Shown here one piece after another: positions 8,407-17,221 of a stretch of DNA of 34,487 nt. The notes beneath the pieces are model-generated. The model was given only the letters and a program-made list of their open reading frames with translations. It ran no database searches and was not told the DNA's origin. Each line of letters opens with the position of its first letter. Within the stretch, counting starts at the first letter, position 1. Source of the DNA: Micromonospora craterilacus (lineage in GTDB: Bacteria; Actinomycetota; Actinomycetes; Mycobacteriales; Micromonosporaceae); contig NZ_POTY01000041.1 of NCBI RefSeq assembly GCF_003236315.1, forward strand, positions 1-34,487, given 5' to 3'. The position numbers were made by a program, and so were the translations under genes.

Positions 8407-8451
8407 GTTGACGGATCAACTATCGGTGTCTAGTGTAGCTGATGCATCAAC
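8407..8451 (+). promoter_or_regulatory. Promoter with two MarR-type operators
   Basis: A good vegetative-type promoter reads TTGACG (8408-8413), 17 bp spacer, TAGTGT (8431-8436), facing the isochorismatase-like gene. The -35 lies inside the palindrome GTTGACGGATCAAC (8407-8420). A related palindrome GCTGATGCATCAAC (8438-8451, one mismatched pair) sits just after the -10. Their centres are 31 bp apart, about three helical turns on the same DNA face. Binding to either would block RNA polymerase, and the divergent MarR gene is the obvious repressor. Confidence 0.82.
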
Positions 8452-8562
8452 TAACCGGTTGCAGGTTGTCATGCGCGTGGCCGCTTACCCGGTTCGCTGC
8501 GGGCATCGAGGCTTCGATCCGCAGGCTGAAGCCACGGACGCGAAGCTCCAGAAGGGAATCCC

Positions 8563-9219
8563 ATGAGCACTGCGAGCAAGGTCGGTCTCGACGCGCTGCT
8601 GACGCCCGAGGAGAGCGTCCTTCTGCTGATCGACCATCAGCCGTTCCAGTTCGCCAACCTGAACAGCCACGAGCCGACGATGGTCGTCAACAACGTCATC
8701 GGACTCGCCAAGGCTGCCAAGGTGTTCGACGTCCCGACCATTCTGACGACCGTGCTGGAGGAGCGCGGCGGCCTTCTCCTCCAGGGTCTGCAGGATGTGT
8801 TCCCGGAGCAGAAGCCGATCAACAGGACCTTCATCAACACCTGGCAGGACGCGCGCGTCGTGGATGCCGTCAAGGCGACCGGACGCAAAAAGCTGATCAT
8901 CGCTGGCCTATGGACGGAGATCTGTGTGGCGATGCCCGCCCTGCAGGCGGCAGGTGAGGGCTTCGAGGTCTTCGCGGTCACCGACGCCTCGGGTGGTGTC
9001 TCGAAAGAGGCCCACGACATGGCGGTGCGCCGCATGGTCCAGGCAGGCGTGGTGCCGATCACCTGGATGGCCGTGCTGGGCGAGTGGCAGCGCGACTGGG
9101 CCCGCGAGAAGACCGTGCCGGGCGCCGCCGAGATCCAGGCGCAGCACGGCGGTGCCACCGGTGTGGCCTTCGCCTGGGAGATGCAGCTCCTCGCCGGACA
9201 CGCCGGAAGCAGCCTCTGA
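8563..9219 (+). CDS. Isochorismatase-like cysteine hydrolase (YcaC-like)
   Basis: A 218-residue member of the isochorismatase-like hydrolase superfamily. The predicted catalytic triad is Asp24 (LLIDHQP), Lys84 (EQKPINRTF) and Cys121 (GLWTEICVAMPAL), with the cis-peptide segment before the cysteine as expected. It most resembles the YcaC-like branch, whose physiological substrates are not settled; amide or imidate hydrolysis is the family chemistry. No signal peptide. The ribosome site GAAGGGAA (8551-8558) precedes the ATG. It is the first gene of a same-strand run (acetyltransferase, Fe-S protein, MoaF-like, NTF2-like and two broken genes) behind a MarR-controlled promoter, consistent with a chemical-stress operon. 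Confidence 0.93.
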   Translation: MSTASKVGLDALLTPEESVLLLIDHQPFQFANLNSHEPTMVVNNVIGLAKAAKVFDVPTILTTVLEERGGLLLQGLQDVFPEQKPINRTFINTWQDARVVDAVKATGRKKLIIAGLWTEICVAMPALQAAGEGFEVFAVTDASGGVSKEAHDMAVRRMVQAGVVPITWMAVLGEWQRDWAREKTVPGAAEIQAQHGGATGVAFAWEMQLLAGHAGSSL

Positions 9220-9273
9220 CCTGACCACCGCGCCGGTCGGCCCATCTAGCAGCTGAGATCTGATGGAGGACAC

Positions 9274-9582
9274 ATGGTAGTGAATGTGAGCGATGTTCCC
9301 GAAGCCAAACGGTACGAGGCTCGGGTCGAGGGAGAGTCCAAGGTCGCGGGCGTCGCGCAGTACATCCGCACCACGGAACTCATCGCGTTCGTACACACCG
9401 AGGTCTCGCCCGAATACGAGGGCAGGGGAGTCGGCGCGGCCCTAGCCCGCGCCGCCCTCGACGAGGCCCGCGCCGCGAACCTGCTGGTCCTGCCCACCTG
9501 CCCATTCTTCGCGGGTTGGATCGCCCGGCACCCCGAGTACCAGGACCTGGTGTACCAGTCCCGCAGCAGAGTCAGCGACTGA
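9274..9582 (+). CDS. YjdJ-like GNAT family N-acetyltransferase
   Basis: A 102-residue minimal GNAT protein of the YjdJ-type (GNAT_acetyltran_2) family. It shows the central strand IAFVHTEVSPEYEGRGVG with the acetyl-CoA pyrophosphate loop EGRGVGAAL (about 49-57), and the C-terminal CPFFAGWIARHPEYQDLV signature characteristic of the family. Substrate unknown. It has a strong ribosome site (GGAGGACAC) 4-10 bp before the ATG and lies 54 bp after the isochorismatase-like gene. In many bacteria this type is encoded next to a YjdI-like Fe-S protein, as here (gene at 9614), so the two probably act together. Confidence 0.93.
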   Translation: MVVNVSDVPEAKRYEARVEGESKVAGVAQYIRTTELIAFVHTEVSPEYEGRGVGAALARAALDEARAANLLVLPTCPFFAGWIARHPEYQDLVYQSRSRVSD

Positions 9583-9613
9583 ACAGCCGGGCACGGCAGC
9601 GACGGAGGTCGGT

Positions 9614-9895
9614 ATGAGCAGCGGAAGCGCGAAGAAGGCGTACGAGGGCCAGTCGATCACCGTGACCTTTGAGGCCAGGCGTTGCCTGCACGCCGCCGAG
9701 TGCGTCCGCGGCTTGCCGGAGGTCTTCGACACGGGCCAGCGCCCGTGGATCCGCCCCGACGGTGCCGAGCCCGAGCGCCTGGCCGAAGTGGTGCGGCGCT
9801 GTCCCTCCGGAGCGTTGCAGTACGAGCTCGTAGACGGCGGGGCGGAGACCCCGGACAGGCCCACGCAGATCAGCCGCGACTCACCGGACAGTTGA
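9614..9895 (+). CDS. YjdI-like divergent 4Fe-4S mono-cluster protein
   Basis: A 93-residue protein of the Fer4_19 (YjdI) family. Cysteines 24 and 30 (RRCLHAAECVRGLPEVFD) and 63 (RRCPSGALQYELV) are in the places expected for the single cluster, and PWIRPDGAE is the conserved middle. It should be a small electron carrier or redox sensor, possibly serving the acetyltransferase encoded just before it; the role is not established. The start ATG is 31 bp after the preceding stop, with GGAGGT upstream. The last 20 residues look disordered. About 180 bp without a recognisable gene follow (9896-10072). Confidence 0.93.
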   Translation: MSSGSAKKAYEGQSITVTFEARRCLHAAECVRGLPEVFDTGQRPWIRPDGAEPERLAEVVRRCPSGALQYELVDGGAETPDRPTQISRDSPDS

Positions 9896-10072
9896 TCGTG
9901 CGCGGTAAGTCGAGAGTGGACACGTCGCACCCGACACCGCGGTGATTCAGCGGCTTCGACGCGCCGGTTGCCTACGCCTTCGGAATCACGTCGATCACAT
10001 CGCCGGCGGTGCCCGTGAGGTCGTGGTCGATGGATACAGAACATGCAACCCGGCCGAAGATGGAAGGACGCT

Positions 10073-10384
10073 ATGACCGAGCAGGTGGTCGGCAGAAGCT
10101 ACCGGTTCAACCTGGGTGAACTGAAGGTCCGGTTCACCTTCGACTCGCAGACTCAGGGCAGCTTCGTCGTCGAGAACGGCGCCGGGCTCGCGCCCGACGG
10201 TCACGCGGAGACCGTGAAGCTCGACCTGAAGAAGATCCGCGACGGCGTCTACCTGAATTCGTGGACCGAGGCCAGCGGTGCCACCGTCACCCACGTCGAG
10301 GACTTCGCCAACGCGACGGTGTATTCCAACGTGACGGTCGGCGGCACTCTCTACAACTTTGTCGGGACTATCGAGGAGGCATGA
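10073..10384 (+). CDS. MoaF-like (MoaF-related domain) small protein
   Basis: A 103-residue beta-rich protein that resembles the MoaF-related family: GRSYRFNLGELKVRFTFDSQ, a central VKLDLKKIRDGVYLNSWTEA and a C-terminal THVEDFANATVYSNVTVGG. This looks like a small lipocalin-like beta barrel; the function of these proteins is not settled. No signal peptide. The ribosome site GGAAGGAC (10062-10069) lies just before the ATG. Its stop overlaps an ATG of the NTF2-like gene (ATGA, 10381-10384), so the two are probably translated together. Confidence 0.78.
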   Translation: MTEQVVGRSYRFNLGELKVRFTFDSQTQGSFVVENGAGLAPDGHAETVKLDLKKIRDGVYLNSWTEASGATVTHVEDFANATVYSNVTVGGTLYNFVGTIEEA

Positions 10385-10386
10385 CC

Positions 10387-11422
<1,036 letters not shown>

Positions 11423-11653
11423 CCGGCACGGCGGCCGTCGGCCGCTGGCCGAGACAACGGCCGGACGCTGTCACCGACGAGCGAGCAGAGCCCGCGACGC
11501 AGCCCCGAAAACCCCGCACGCGCCCGCGGCTGAGGATCCAGCCATCTGCTGCGAGGGCGGCGTCGGCGGCCATCTCACGTACCCGACCTACTCGCCGACG
11601 CGACCCCGAACCGGATGACGCCGCAACGCCCAGCTGAGAAAAGGACAGCCGCC

Positions 11654-11903
11654 ATGACCGTACGGCTGCTCAACCCCGAAAACCACGTCGCGATCCCGCT
11701 CTACCACCATGTGGCGATCGCGACTGGAAACACTCAGATCCACCTGGCGGGCCAGGTCGCCTGGGACGAGAACGGCCAGCTGGTCGCCGACGACCTCGCC
11801 GGCCAGAATCGCTCAGGTCTACCGCAATGTCGCGAAGGGGCTCGGCGCGGCAGGGGCGACGTTCCACGGCGTCGTCCGCTTTACCTGGTACTTCGCGAAG
11901 TAG
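11654..11903 (+). pseudogene. RidA family protein, frameshifted and truncated
   Basis: The start matches the RidA (YjgF/YER057c) family: MTVRLLNPENHVAIPLYHHV, then THLAGQVAWDE-type sequence (IHLAGQVAWDENGQLVADDL). At about 11806 an extra A breaks the frame; the protein continues one frame over as IAQVYRNVAKGLGAAGATF, VVRFTWYFAK, then stops at 11901-11903. The C-terminal third with the substrate-binding arginine region is absent, so this is not functional RidA (enamine/imine deaminase). The 5' ATG has a ribosome site (AAAAGGAC). From 11423 to 11653 I see no gene. Confidence 0.8.
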
Positions 11904-11938
11904 GACCGCAGCATGTCGCTGTCGTCGTCCAAGTGGGT

Positions 11939-12907
11939 TTACAGGATGTATAGGAGGTTGTGGGTCGCGGCGAAGTGGTCGTTGTCACGTGGTGGTGTCC
12001 GTGCGAGCAGGTGTTTGGCCGCTTGGTTGCGGCGTTCGCTTCCGAGGCCGACGCCGACATGGGTCAGGGTGGGATGGTTGGTGAATGGGGTGAACGCCTC
12101 GACCGGTAGCGATGACTGGGTGACCCAGAGGTCGCGGAGTCGGGGTGCGGCGGCGAGCCCGTGAAGGGCGTTGGGCTGGCGTAGGCGCCGCATGCCGTCG
12201 AGGTCGACGCGGAGCAGCGCGGTGCTGGGACTGAAGTCGGGTAGCTGGTCGATGGTCAGGGCGTTCAGGATCAGCCATTGCAGCGCGGGTAGGCGCGGCA
12301 CCGGTTCGAGGTTGGTGAGTCGACGGACGTTGCGGACTGCGAGGTAGCTCAGGGTGGGGATCTGGGTGAGCCATTCGGCGTCGGTCAGGGAGCCGAGGGT
12401 GAGTGATAGTGACTGCAGGTGCGGCAGTGTGACGATTGGGAGGACTTGGTCGACCGGGATTCTCCACAGGGCGAGGCCCTGCAGGTTGGGGTTGGTGTCA
12501 AGTAGGTCCGCGAGGCCACGGCGATGTGTGGCGATCCTGAGTTCGCGCAGCTTCCGGAACGCGGTGGCGGGGGTGAGGTCGAGGGGCTTGCGGGTCTCGC
12601 CGAGGTCGAGGAACTCGACCTCGGCGTTCAGTTGGTGCAGTGGGGTCAGGTCGGTCAGGTGGAACAGGTGGGCCACGCTGAGACGGCGAAGGTGCGGGAA
12701 CCAGCGCAGGAACCGCAGCGTGGACAACTCGGTATCAAAGCCATACGCGCGCAGGGTGACGGACGGATACTCCGCCAGGACCGCGGCGAGCGTCCGGTAG
12801 TCCGCATCGGAGAGCGGCACCTGGAACTGCACCCTCGTAGCCGTGTCGAGCTCGGCCCGCAGCCGCGGCACGTCGATCGGACTCGACACCTCCACCAGAC
12901 CGCCCAC
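11939..12907 (-). CDS. Leucine-rich repeat-like protein
   Basis: A 322-residue soluble protein with irregular leucine-rich repeats from about residue 50 to 290: repeated units of the type FPHLRRLSVAHL, EVEFLDLGET, PNLQGLALWRI, LPHLQSLSLTLGS, IPTLSYLAVRNV, LPALQWLILNA, each 22-26 residues with LxxLxL spacing. No signal peptide, anchor or enzymatic domain is visible, so a protein-binding role in the cytoplasm is likely. The start is a GTG at 12907 with only a weak ribosome site. It stands alone, facing the remnant RidA gene; partner unknown. Confidence 0.75.
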   Translation of the reverse strand: MGGLVEVSSPIDVPRLRAELDTATRVQFQVPLSDADYRTLAAVLAEYPSVTLRAYGFDTELSTLRFLRWFPHLRRLSVAHLFHLTDLTPLHQLNAEVEFLDLGETRKPLDLTPATAFRKLRELRIATHRRGLADLLDTNPNLQGLALWRIPVDQVLPIVTLPHLQSLSLTLGSLTDAEWLTQIPTLSYLAVRNVRRLTNLEPVPRLPALQWLILNALTIDQLPDFSPSTALLRVDLDGMRRLRQPNALHGLAAAPRLRDLWVTQSSLPVEAFTPFTNHPTLTHVGVGLGSERRNQAAKHLLARTPPRDNDHFAATHNLLYIL

Positions 12908-13058
12908 AGCTACGGATCTTCCCGCCTGCGGTCGCCGCGCTCAAACTTCAAGCGGCGGCGACCTTCTACCCGTTCGCCCGGCCGTGCGCTGAGCGGCCAG
13001 AAGCGGATGCCGGGCAAGACCCCGATCTGCTCGTTCGTGTGCGGCATGATGGGCGTTC

Positions 13059-13406
13059 ATGGGCACCATCGACCCGTACGTGACCATCGCGGAACCGACC
13101 TTCGTGGCACGGTTCCTTCTCAATCCCAACACGGACACCGAGGAGTCCGTAGCCAATGTGGATGCCTTCGTCGGTCTTCCTGACGACTCCAGTTGGGCGT
13201 TGACCATCTTCACCGTCGAGGAGGTCCGCCGCCTGCTTGCGAGATGGAAGGAGACCGGTGAAGTCGCGAACGGGAGTTACTTCTGGGCCATTGACCAGCT
13301 GATCGTGCCGGAGCCGGGCGTGCCAGCCATGACCACAGCGATCCGAGAGCTCGTTCGCAGTGGGGAGATCGCAAGCGTCGGCGTCCGATACGAGGATCCG
13401 GACTGA
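13059..13406 (+). CDS. Hypothetical protein, 115 aa
   Basis: I do not recognise a family. The protein is acidic and soluble: MGTIDPYVTIAEPTFVARF, a mixed alpha/beta centre with WALTIFTVEEVRRLLARWKE, then GSYFWAIDQLIVPEPGV and a C-terminal helix IRELVRSGEI. It has no membrane segment or signal peptide. Codon usage is typical for the window (GC-rich third positions), which supports it as real. It stands between two genes on the other strand. Its size, charge and orphan position would suit an immunity-like protein, but nothing shows this directly. Confidence 0.6.
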   Translation: MGTIDPYVTIAEPTFVARFLLNPNTDTEESVANVDAFVGLPDDSSWALTIFTVEEVRRLLARWKETGEVANGSYFWAIDQLIVPEPGVPAMTTAIRELVRSGEIASVGVRYEDPD

Positions 13407-13483
13407 CGCCGCTTGGGGTACCCGCGAGGGATGGTGGCTCAGGATGGGTGCCGCGCACGGGTGGCGCCGTGAGCGGATACTCG

Positions 13484-14569
13484 CTAATGATGCGGGGCGG
13501 TTGCGGTGGTCGGACGATCGAGCGTGACGAGGTGACCTTTGCCGATTGCGTGCGTCAGACCATTGTCTCCGGGAACCAGCCGGTCAATCCGCGCCGATAG
13601 CCGTATGCGGGCGACGACGTCGCCGGCGCGGTCGATGGTAGCCAGCGAACCGTCCGCGAAGGCGAACAGCACGCCGCTGGACACCAAGGCCGAAGCGAGG
13701 GCTATGCCATGCGGTAGATGCCGTACGGTGGTGACGGCACCATGACTTAGGTCGATGACCGCGATGCCGGCGTCCTCGACGAGCCACAGCGTGTCGCCGT
13801 GGAGGATCGGCGTTTGTGGGCGGAGGTCACGCTCGTGGTGCCACAGCACCTGCACACCGTCCAGCGAATGAAAAGTCATGACCGTGCGTCGACCACAGAG
13901 GAACGCGACACGGCCATCGTCGCTGACTCCGTAGCCGTCCCCGGCATCGGGAATGACCACCGGCTCCGGCAGCGTCCACTGCCTCAGGATGGCCCCGGAG
14001 GTGCCCATCACCAGTAGTTTCGGCAGACTGGTGCCCGCGATGAGCACCGCATCGGCGGCAGAGTCACCTTCGGGCCTCCAATGAACCGGCTGCGGCCAGG
14101 CAAGTGGACCGGCTCCGACAACCGCAGCGCCATCGAACGGCAGGCACCTGCCGTCGGCAAGGGCGACCCGCGTCAACGGGTGGTAACCGCGCCACCCTCC
14201 GAGCAGAACAGCAGCGCCGCAGACGCTGATGTAATGCCGCAGGCTCATGCCGGGCGTCGACCACAATCGTCGCCCGCTGTCCAGGTCGAAGCAGTGCAGA
14301 ACTCCTGCTCGGCTCAGGTATAGGCAGCACTCACCCGCGATAGTGGCCGTGCCCCAGCAATCCTCGACACGCTGTTCCCACAACTGCACCCCGCTACGCG
14401 GGTCCAGCCGGACCAGACGCGAGTGCCGCTCCGCCACGACGAGAGAACCGGCCGCCACCGCGACCGCGTGCAGGCCCGAACTCAGGTGCAACGGCCGCGA
14501 CCACGACACGCTGACCGACTGATCCACCACGGCATGATCGCACGCATCGGCAAAGCGGGAGACACGCAC
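13484..14569 (-). CDS. PQQ-like beta-propeller repeat protein
   Basis: A 361-residue protein made of PQQ/quinoprotein-like propeller blades: repeated motifs such as LVRLDPRSGVQLWEQRV, LHCFDLDSGRRLWSTPG, MTFHSLDGVQVLWHHER and LATIDRAGDVVARIRL, spaced 40-50 residues. The W at the end of several units and the DxxxGxxLW pattern fit PQQ_2-type blades. No signal peptide or active-site quinone motif is seen, so it is probably a cytoplasmic scaffold or sensor rather than a dehydrogenase. The start is a GTG at 14569 with no clear ribosome site, so a slightly later start is possible. Neighbours give no hint. Confidence 0.75.
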   Translation of the reverse strand: MRVSRFADACDHAVVDQSVSVSWSRPLHLSSGLHAVAVAAGSLVVAERHSRLVRLDPRSGVQLWEQRVEDCWGTATIAGECCLYLSRAGVLHCFDLDSGRRLWSTPGMSLRHYISVCGAAVLLGGWRGYHPLTRVALADGRCLPFDGAAVVGAGPLAWPQPVHWRPEGDSAADAVLIAGTSLPKLLVMGTSGAILRQWTLPEPVVIPDAGDGYGVSDDGRVAFLCGRRTVMTFHSLDGVQVLWHHERDLRPQTPILHGDTLWLVEDAGIAVIDLSHGAVTTVRHLPHGIALASALVSSGVLFAFADGSLATIDRAGDVVARIRLSARIDRLVPGDNGLTHAIGKGHLVTLDRPTTATAPHH

Positions 14570-14773
14570 TCAATTCGGCAGTTTCCAGCGACAATCCACC
14601 GACGTCGAGCCACGCTGCGTGACGTACGGATCGCGGCTCAGTACACCTGACCTTCGCCGATACCCAGCCACCGGTCAGGCAATGCGCCCGGCAGCTACCC
14701 GAACGAACTGACATCGACAGGGTCGCATGCCGGCCCTGTCCCGCCGGTGACGTCGGCGGCGATCAGTTCCTGA

Positions 14774-15061
14774 TTAGAAGGGGGGTGCGTCCTCGCCCAT
14801 CAACGCCAGCACGACGCCTCCCTTCCCGCGCTTGAGGCTCTGGACCACGACCTTGCCGGTCCTGCCGTCGGGCAGCTCCAACGTAAAGGTCTTCCCGACC
14901 GCGTTCTTGGGGCCATTGCCGGCGCTGTTGGCGGGTCGGAAGTCGCCTGCCCACGGCGGAATCCCACCCTTGCGGGCGGGCTCGGCGAAGAGCGCGGCGG
15001 TGCCGGGGGTCCTGGTGCCGTCCGAGGAGAGAAGCACTGAGGCGCTGCGATAGGTAGCCAT
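14774..15061 (-). CDS. Small hypothetical protein, 95 aa
   Basis: Not recognised. The protein from the ATG at 15061 is basic: MATYRSASVLLSSDGTRTPG, then FAEPARKGGIPPWAGDFRPA, and a C-terminal beta-like part FTLELPDGRTGKVVVQSLKR ending in GEDAPPF. The frame stays open upstream to 15577 but that part lies antisense to the pRiA4b ORF3-like gene and is not protein-like. The C-terminal GKTFTLELPDGRTGKVVV segment looks like a small beta barrel. No neighbour suggests a role. Confidence 0.5.
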   Translation of the reverse strand: MATYRSASVLLSSDGTRTPGTAALFAEPARKGGIPPWAGDFRPANSAGNGPKNAVGKTFTLELPDGRTGKVVVQSLKRGKGGVVLALMGEDAPPF

Positions 15062-15250
15062 ATACGGCAAGGCTATCCCGGACTGCGCTCGTTTGCGCCA
15101 CGACAACTGCGCCGTGTGTCGGCGTACGACTCTGGGTGTCCAGGCAGGTACGGCTGAGCCTACCCAGCCACGGACCTCGCCTGGGGCGGTGTCGGTGACG
15201 TTGCGTAGTCTTCGGGGGCGTGTCGACGGTTCTCGGTGGGAGGGTGAGCG

Positions 15251-15799
15251 GTGGCGCGTACCTGGCTGTCCGTACGAGTCGAGCTGGTGTCCGGTCGTGG
15301 CATTGACCTGTGGCCTCGACCTGGCAGGGTCTTCGCCGTGAGCCGGTCGCATGCCTTCGGCCAGTTCGCGGACGCGATCAACCTTGCGTTCGCCCGTTGG
15401 GACCTCGCCCACATGCACATGTTCACGATGGCCGATCAGGCCCAGATCACGCCGCTTGAGCTGTGGGATGGCGAGGCACCCGAGGGCCGCATCGACAGCG
15501 CCAGGACCAAGCTGAGCCGGCTGGGCGGCGGCGAGCAGTTCGCGTACGTGTTCGACTTCGGTGACGACTGGGCGCACCTGTGCACGGTCGCCGAGTCCCG
15601 CATCGACCCGCTGGAGACGCTCGGCGGCCTGCCTGCCGAGCCGACGCCGTACTTCGGCTGGGGTGAACTGCCCGATCAGTACGGCCGGCGCTGGGACGGC
15701 GACGACGGCGAGTCAGCGGCGCCGAAACCGCCGCGTCGACCGCTTGCCGACCTTCCGCCGCTCCTGCCGTGGTGGGGACCACGCCAACGCGGACAGTAA
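15251..15799 (+). CDS. Plasmid pRiA4b ORF3-like family protein
   Basis: A 182-residue protein whose core (about 5-120) matches the pRiA4b ORF-3-like family: AVSRSHAFGQFADAINLAF, the WDLAHMHMF segment and the diagnostic YVFDFGDDWAHLCTV. The family is found on plasmids and mobile elements (for example as the passenger gene of IS1096-type elements) and has no settled function. The C-terminal 60 residues are Pro/Arg-rich and probably disordered. The GTG start has a strong ribosome site (GGGAGGGTGAG, 3 bp upstream). Its presence suits a mobile-element-influenced region. Confidence 0.85.
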   Translation: MARTWLSVRVELVSGRGIDLWPRPGRVFAVSRSHAFGQFADAINLAFARWDLAHMHMFTMADQAQITPLELWDGEAPEGRIDSARTKLSRLGGGEQFAYVFDFGDDWAHLCTVAESRIDPLETLGGLPAEPTPYFGWGELPDQYGRRWDGDDGESAAPKPPRRPLADLPPLLPWWGPRQRGQ

Positions 15800-16121
15800 C
15801 GGCCCGCAGATCATCGACGATAACCACCTGGGCACGTTCACGCGTACCTACCTGGGCATCCGAACTCGTACGCCGACACCCTGACGCGAACGGCCACAGG
15901 AAGGCGACCTTGATCTGCTCTCACCCCTTGGGTTGACCGTGCTGCCCGCAGCCCAAGGGCCAGACCACGGCCGCCGAACCTGCAGCTTCGACGGCCGACA
16001 GCCGCCGGCTCGGCCGACCTCTCGCCACCGCGTCCGCACTTGCACGCACCAGGCCCAGACGCCTCCGAGGTTGTCGGCGCGCACGATCGGCCGGACTAAG
16101 GGGTTCAATGGACCGGCAGTG
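15800..16121. other. Gap without a recognisable gene
   Basis: About 320 bp between the pRiA4b ORF3-like gene and the GNAT gene (which points toward it). No protein-like frame, RNA gene, strong hairpin or repeat was seen. Confidence 0.5.
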
Positions 16122-16883
16122 TCAGCGTTGTCTGGCGGATAGGTCCTTGGTGAGGCAGGTGGTTCCGTCAGGGCTGGGCAGTGGTATCGACTGGTAGCCT
16201 TCGCTGTGATAGAGGTCGATGTTCCGTAGGCTTTTGGCGCCGGTGGACAGGAGGATGCGGCGGCAGTCCGGTTGGGCGGCGGCTTCGGCGGTGTGTAGCA
16301 GCCACCGGCCGAGCCCCTGGCCTCGCAGGTCGGGCACGACGGCGAGCCGACCCAGGTGCCAGTCGGTGTCGACGCGACGGGCCCGCACCATGCCCAGCAG
16401 TCGGCCGTCCCGCCAGATGCCGGTGGTGTGCCAGGTCGCCAGCCAGTCGCGTACCTCTTCCAGCGACTCGTGCAGGGCCGGTATGGCGATGGTGTCGTTG
16501 ACGACGGCCTCGTCCACCCAGCAGCACCGCTGCAGCACGGTGACCTCGGGCGCGTCGTCGGGGGTCAGCCGTCTCGCGTAGGACCCTGGCAGCGGTCCGG
16601 ACAGGGTCCCGGCTCGTGTGCGTTCGCGCATCGGTCGTAGGGCGTGGGCGACTCGGACCAGTTCGTCCAGCAGGTCGACAGCCGCCGTGTCGTGGGCCGT
16701 GTCGGGCCGCTGCCGACCATTTTCGGTTGCGTCACCGATGCGGATCGCGACCGTGGCGCCCAGCGGAACCAGGCGCAGCGTGGTCACCACCTGCTTAGCG
16801 TGCTGAACCGACCGGGTGCCCGCCGAAGTGTGGCCGTAGCTGACGAAACCGATCGGCTTCTTGTGCCCCCCTGCGCCCGTCAT
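16122..16883 (-). CDS. FMN-reductase fragment fused to a GNAT N-acetyltransferase
   Basis: A 253-residue two-part protein. Residues about 8-88 (KKPIGFVSYGHTSAGTRSVQ, then HAKQVVTTLRLVPLGATVAI, ending ELVRVAHALRPMRE) match the C-terminal third of NADPH-dependent FMN reductases; the N-terminal flavin phosphate loop is missing. Residues about 103-250 form a full GNAT domain: RRLTPDDAPEVTVLQRCCWV, GRLAVVPDLRGQGLGRWLL with the acetyl-CoA loop RGQGLG (187-192), and TGAKSLRNIDLYHSEGY. The acetyltransferase part looks active, while the reductase part cannot bind FMN in the usual way. The ATG at 16883 overlaps the stop of the SemiSWEET-like gene (ATGA), so the two are translated together. The acetylated substrate is unknown. 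Confidence 0.82.
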   Translation of the reverse strand: MTGAGGHKKPIGFVSYGHTSAGTRSVQHAKQVVTTLRLVPLGATVAIRIGDATENGRQRPDTAHDTAAVDLLDELVRVAHALRPMRERTRAGTLSGPLPGSYARRLTPDDAPEVTVLQRCCWVDEAVVNDTIAIPALHESLEEVRDWLATWHTTGIWRDGRLLGMVRARRVDTDWHLGRLAVVPDLRGQGLGRWLLHTAEAAAQPDCRRILLSTGAKSLRNIDLYHSEGYQSIPLPSPDGTTCLTKDLSARQR

Positions 16884-17203
16884 GCTGCCTTCCTCAGCAA
16901 GATGCTCAGGCGAATGGCGGAGATCAGGAAGAAGATCCCGCCGAGGGTGGCGTAGCCGCCGACTCCGGCGATGTTGCCGGCGCCCTGGAACGCCTGGGCC
17001 AGGAAGCCCGCCCCGGCCAGGACCGATATGCCACCGCTGAGGATCTGCGGCACCTGACCGCCGGAACGCCGCTGCCGCACGGCAGCGATGAGCTGGGGAA
17101 TCCCAGAACCCACGGCCCACGCACCCCAGACCCCGAGGGCGGCGGTGATGGACACCCAGCGCTGGTGCAACCAGCCGGACCAGGATGGGAGCAGGACATT
17201 CAC
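16880..17203 (-). CDS. SemiSWEET-like PQ-loop membrane protein
   Basis: A 107-residue protein with three predicted membrane segments: WVSITAALGVWGAWAVGSGI, ILSGGISVLAGAGFLAQAFQ and GYATLGGIFFLISAIRLSIL. After the first lies IPQLIAAVRQRRSGGQVPQ, a Pro-Gln pair in the position of the PQ-loop motif. Three helices with this motif is the architecture of bacterial SemiSWEETs, which dimerise to carry small sugars, though other small PQ-loop proteins have the same layout. The start is a GTG at 17203; the ribosome site is weak. Its stop overlaps the ATG of the GNAT fusion gene. Its 5' end is only 18 bp from the start of the divergent, broken TetR gene, so the two shared a control region. Confidence 0.68.
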   Translation of the reverse strand: MNVLLPSWSGWLHQRWVSITAALGVWGAWAVGSGIPQLIAAVRQRRSGGQVPQILSGGISVLAGAGFLAQAFQGAGNIAGVGGYATLGGIFFLISAIRLSILLRKAA

Positions 17204-17221
17204 GCCGATATCACCGAACCG

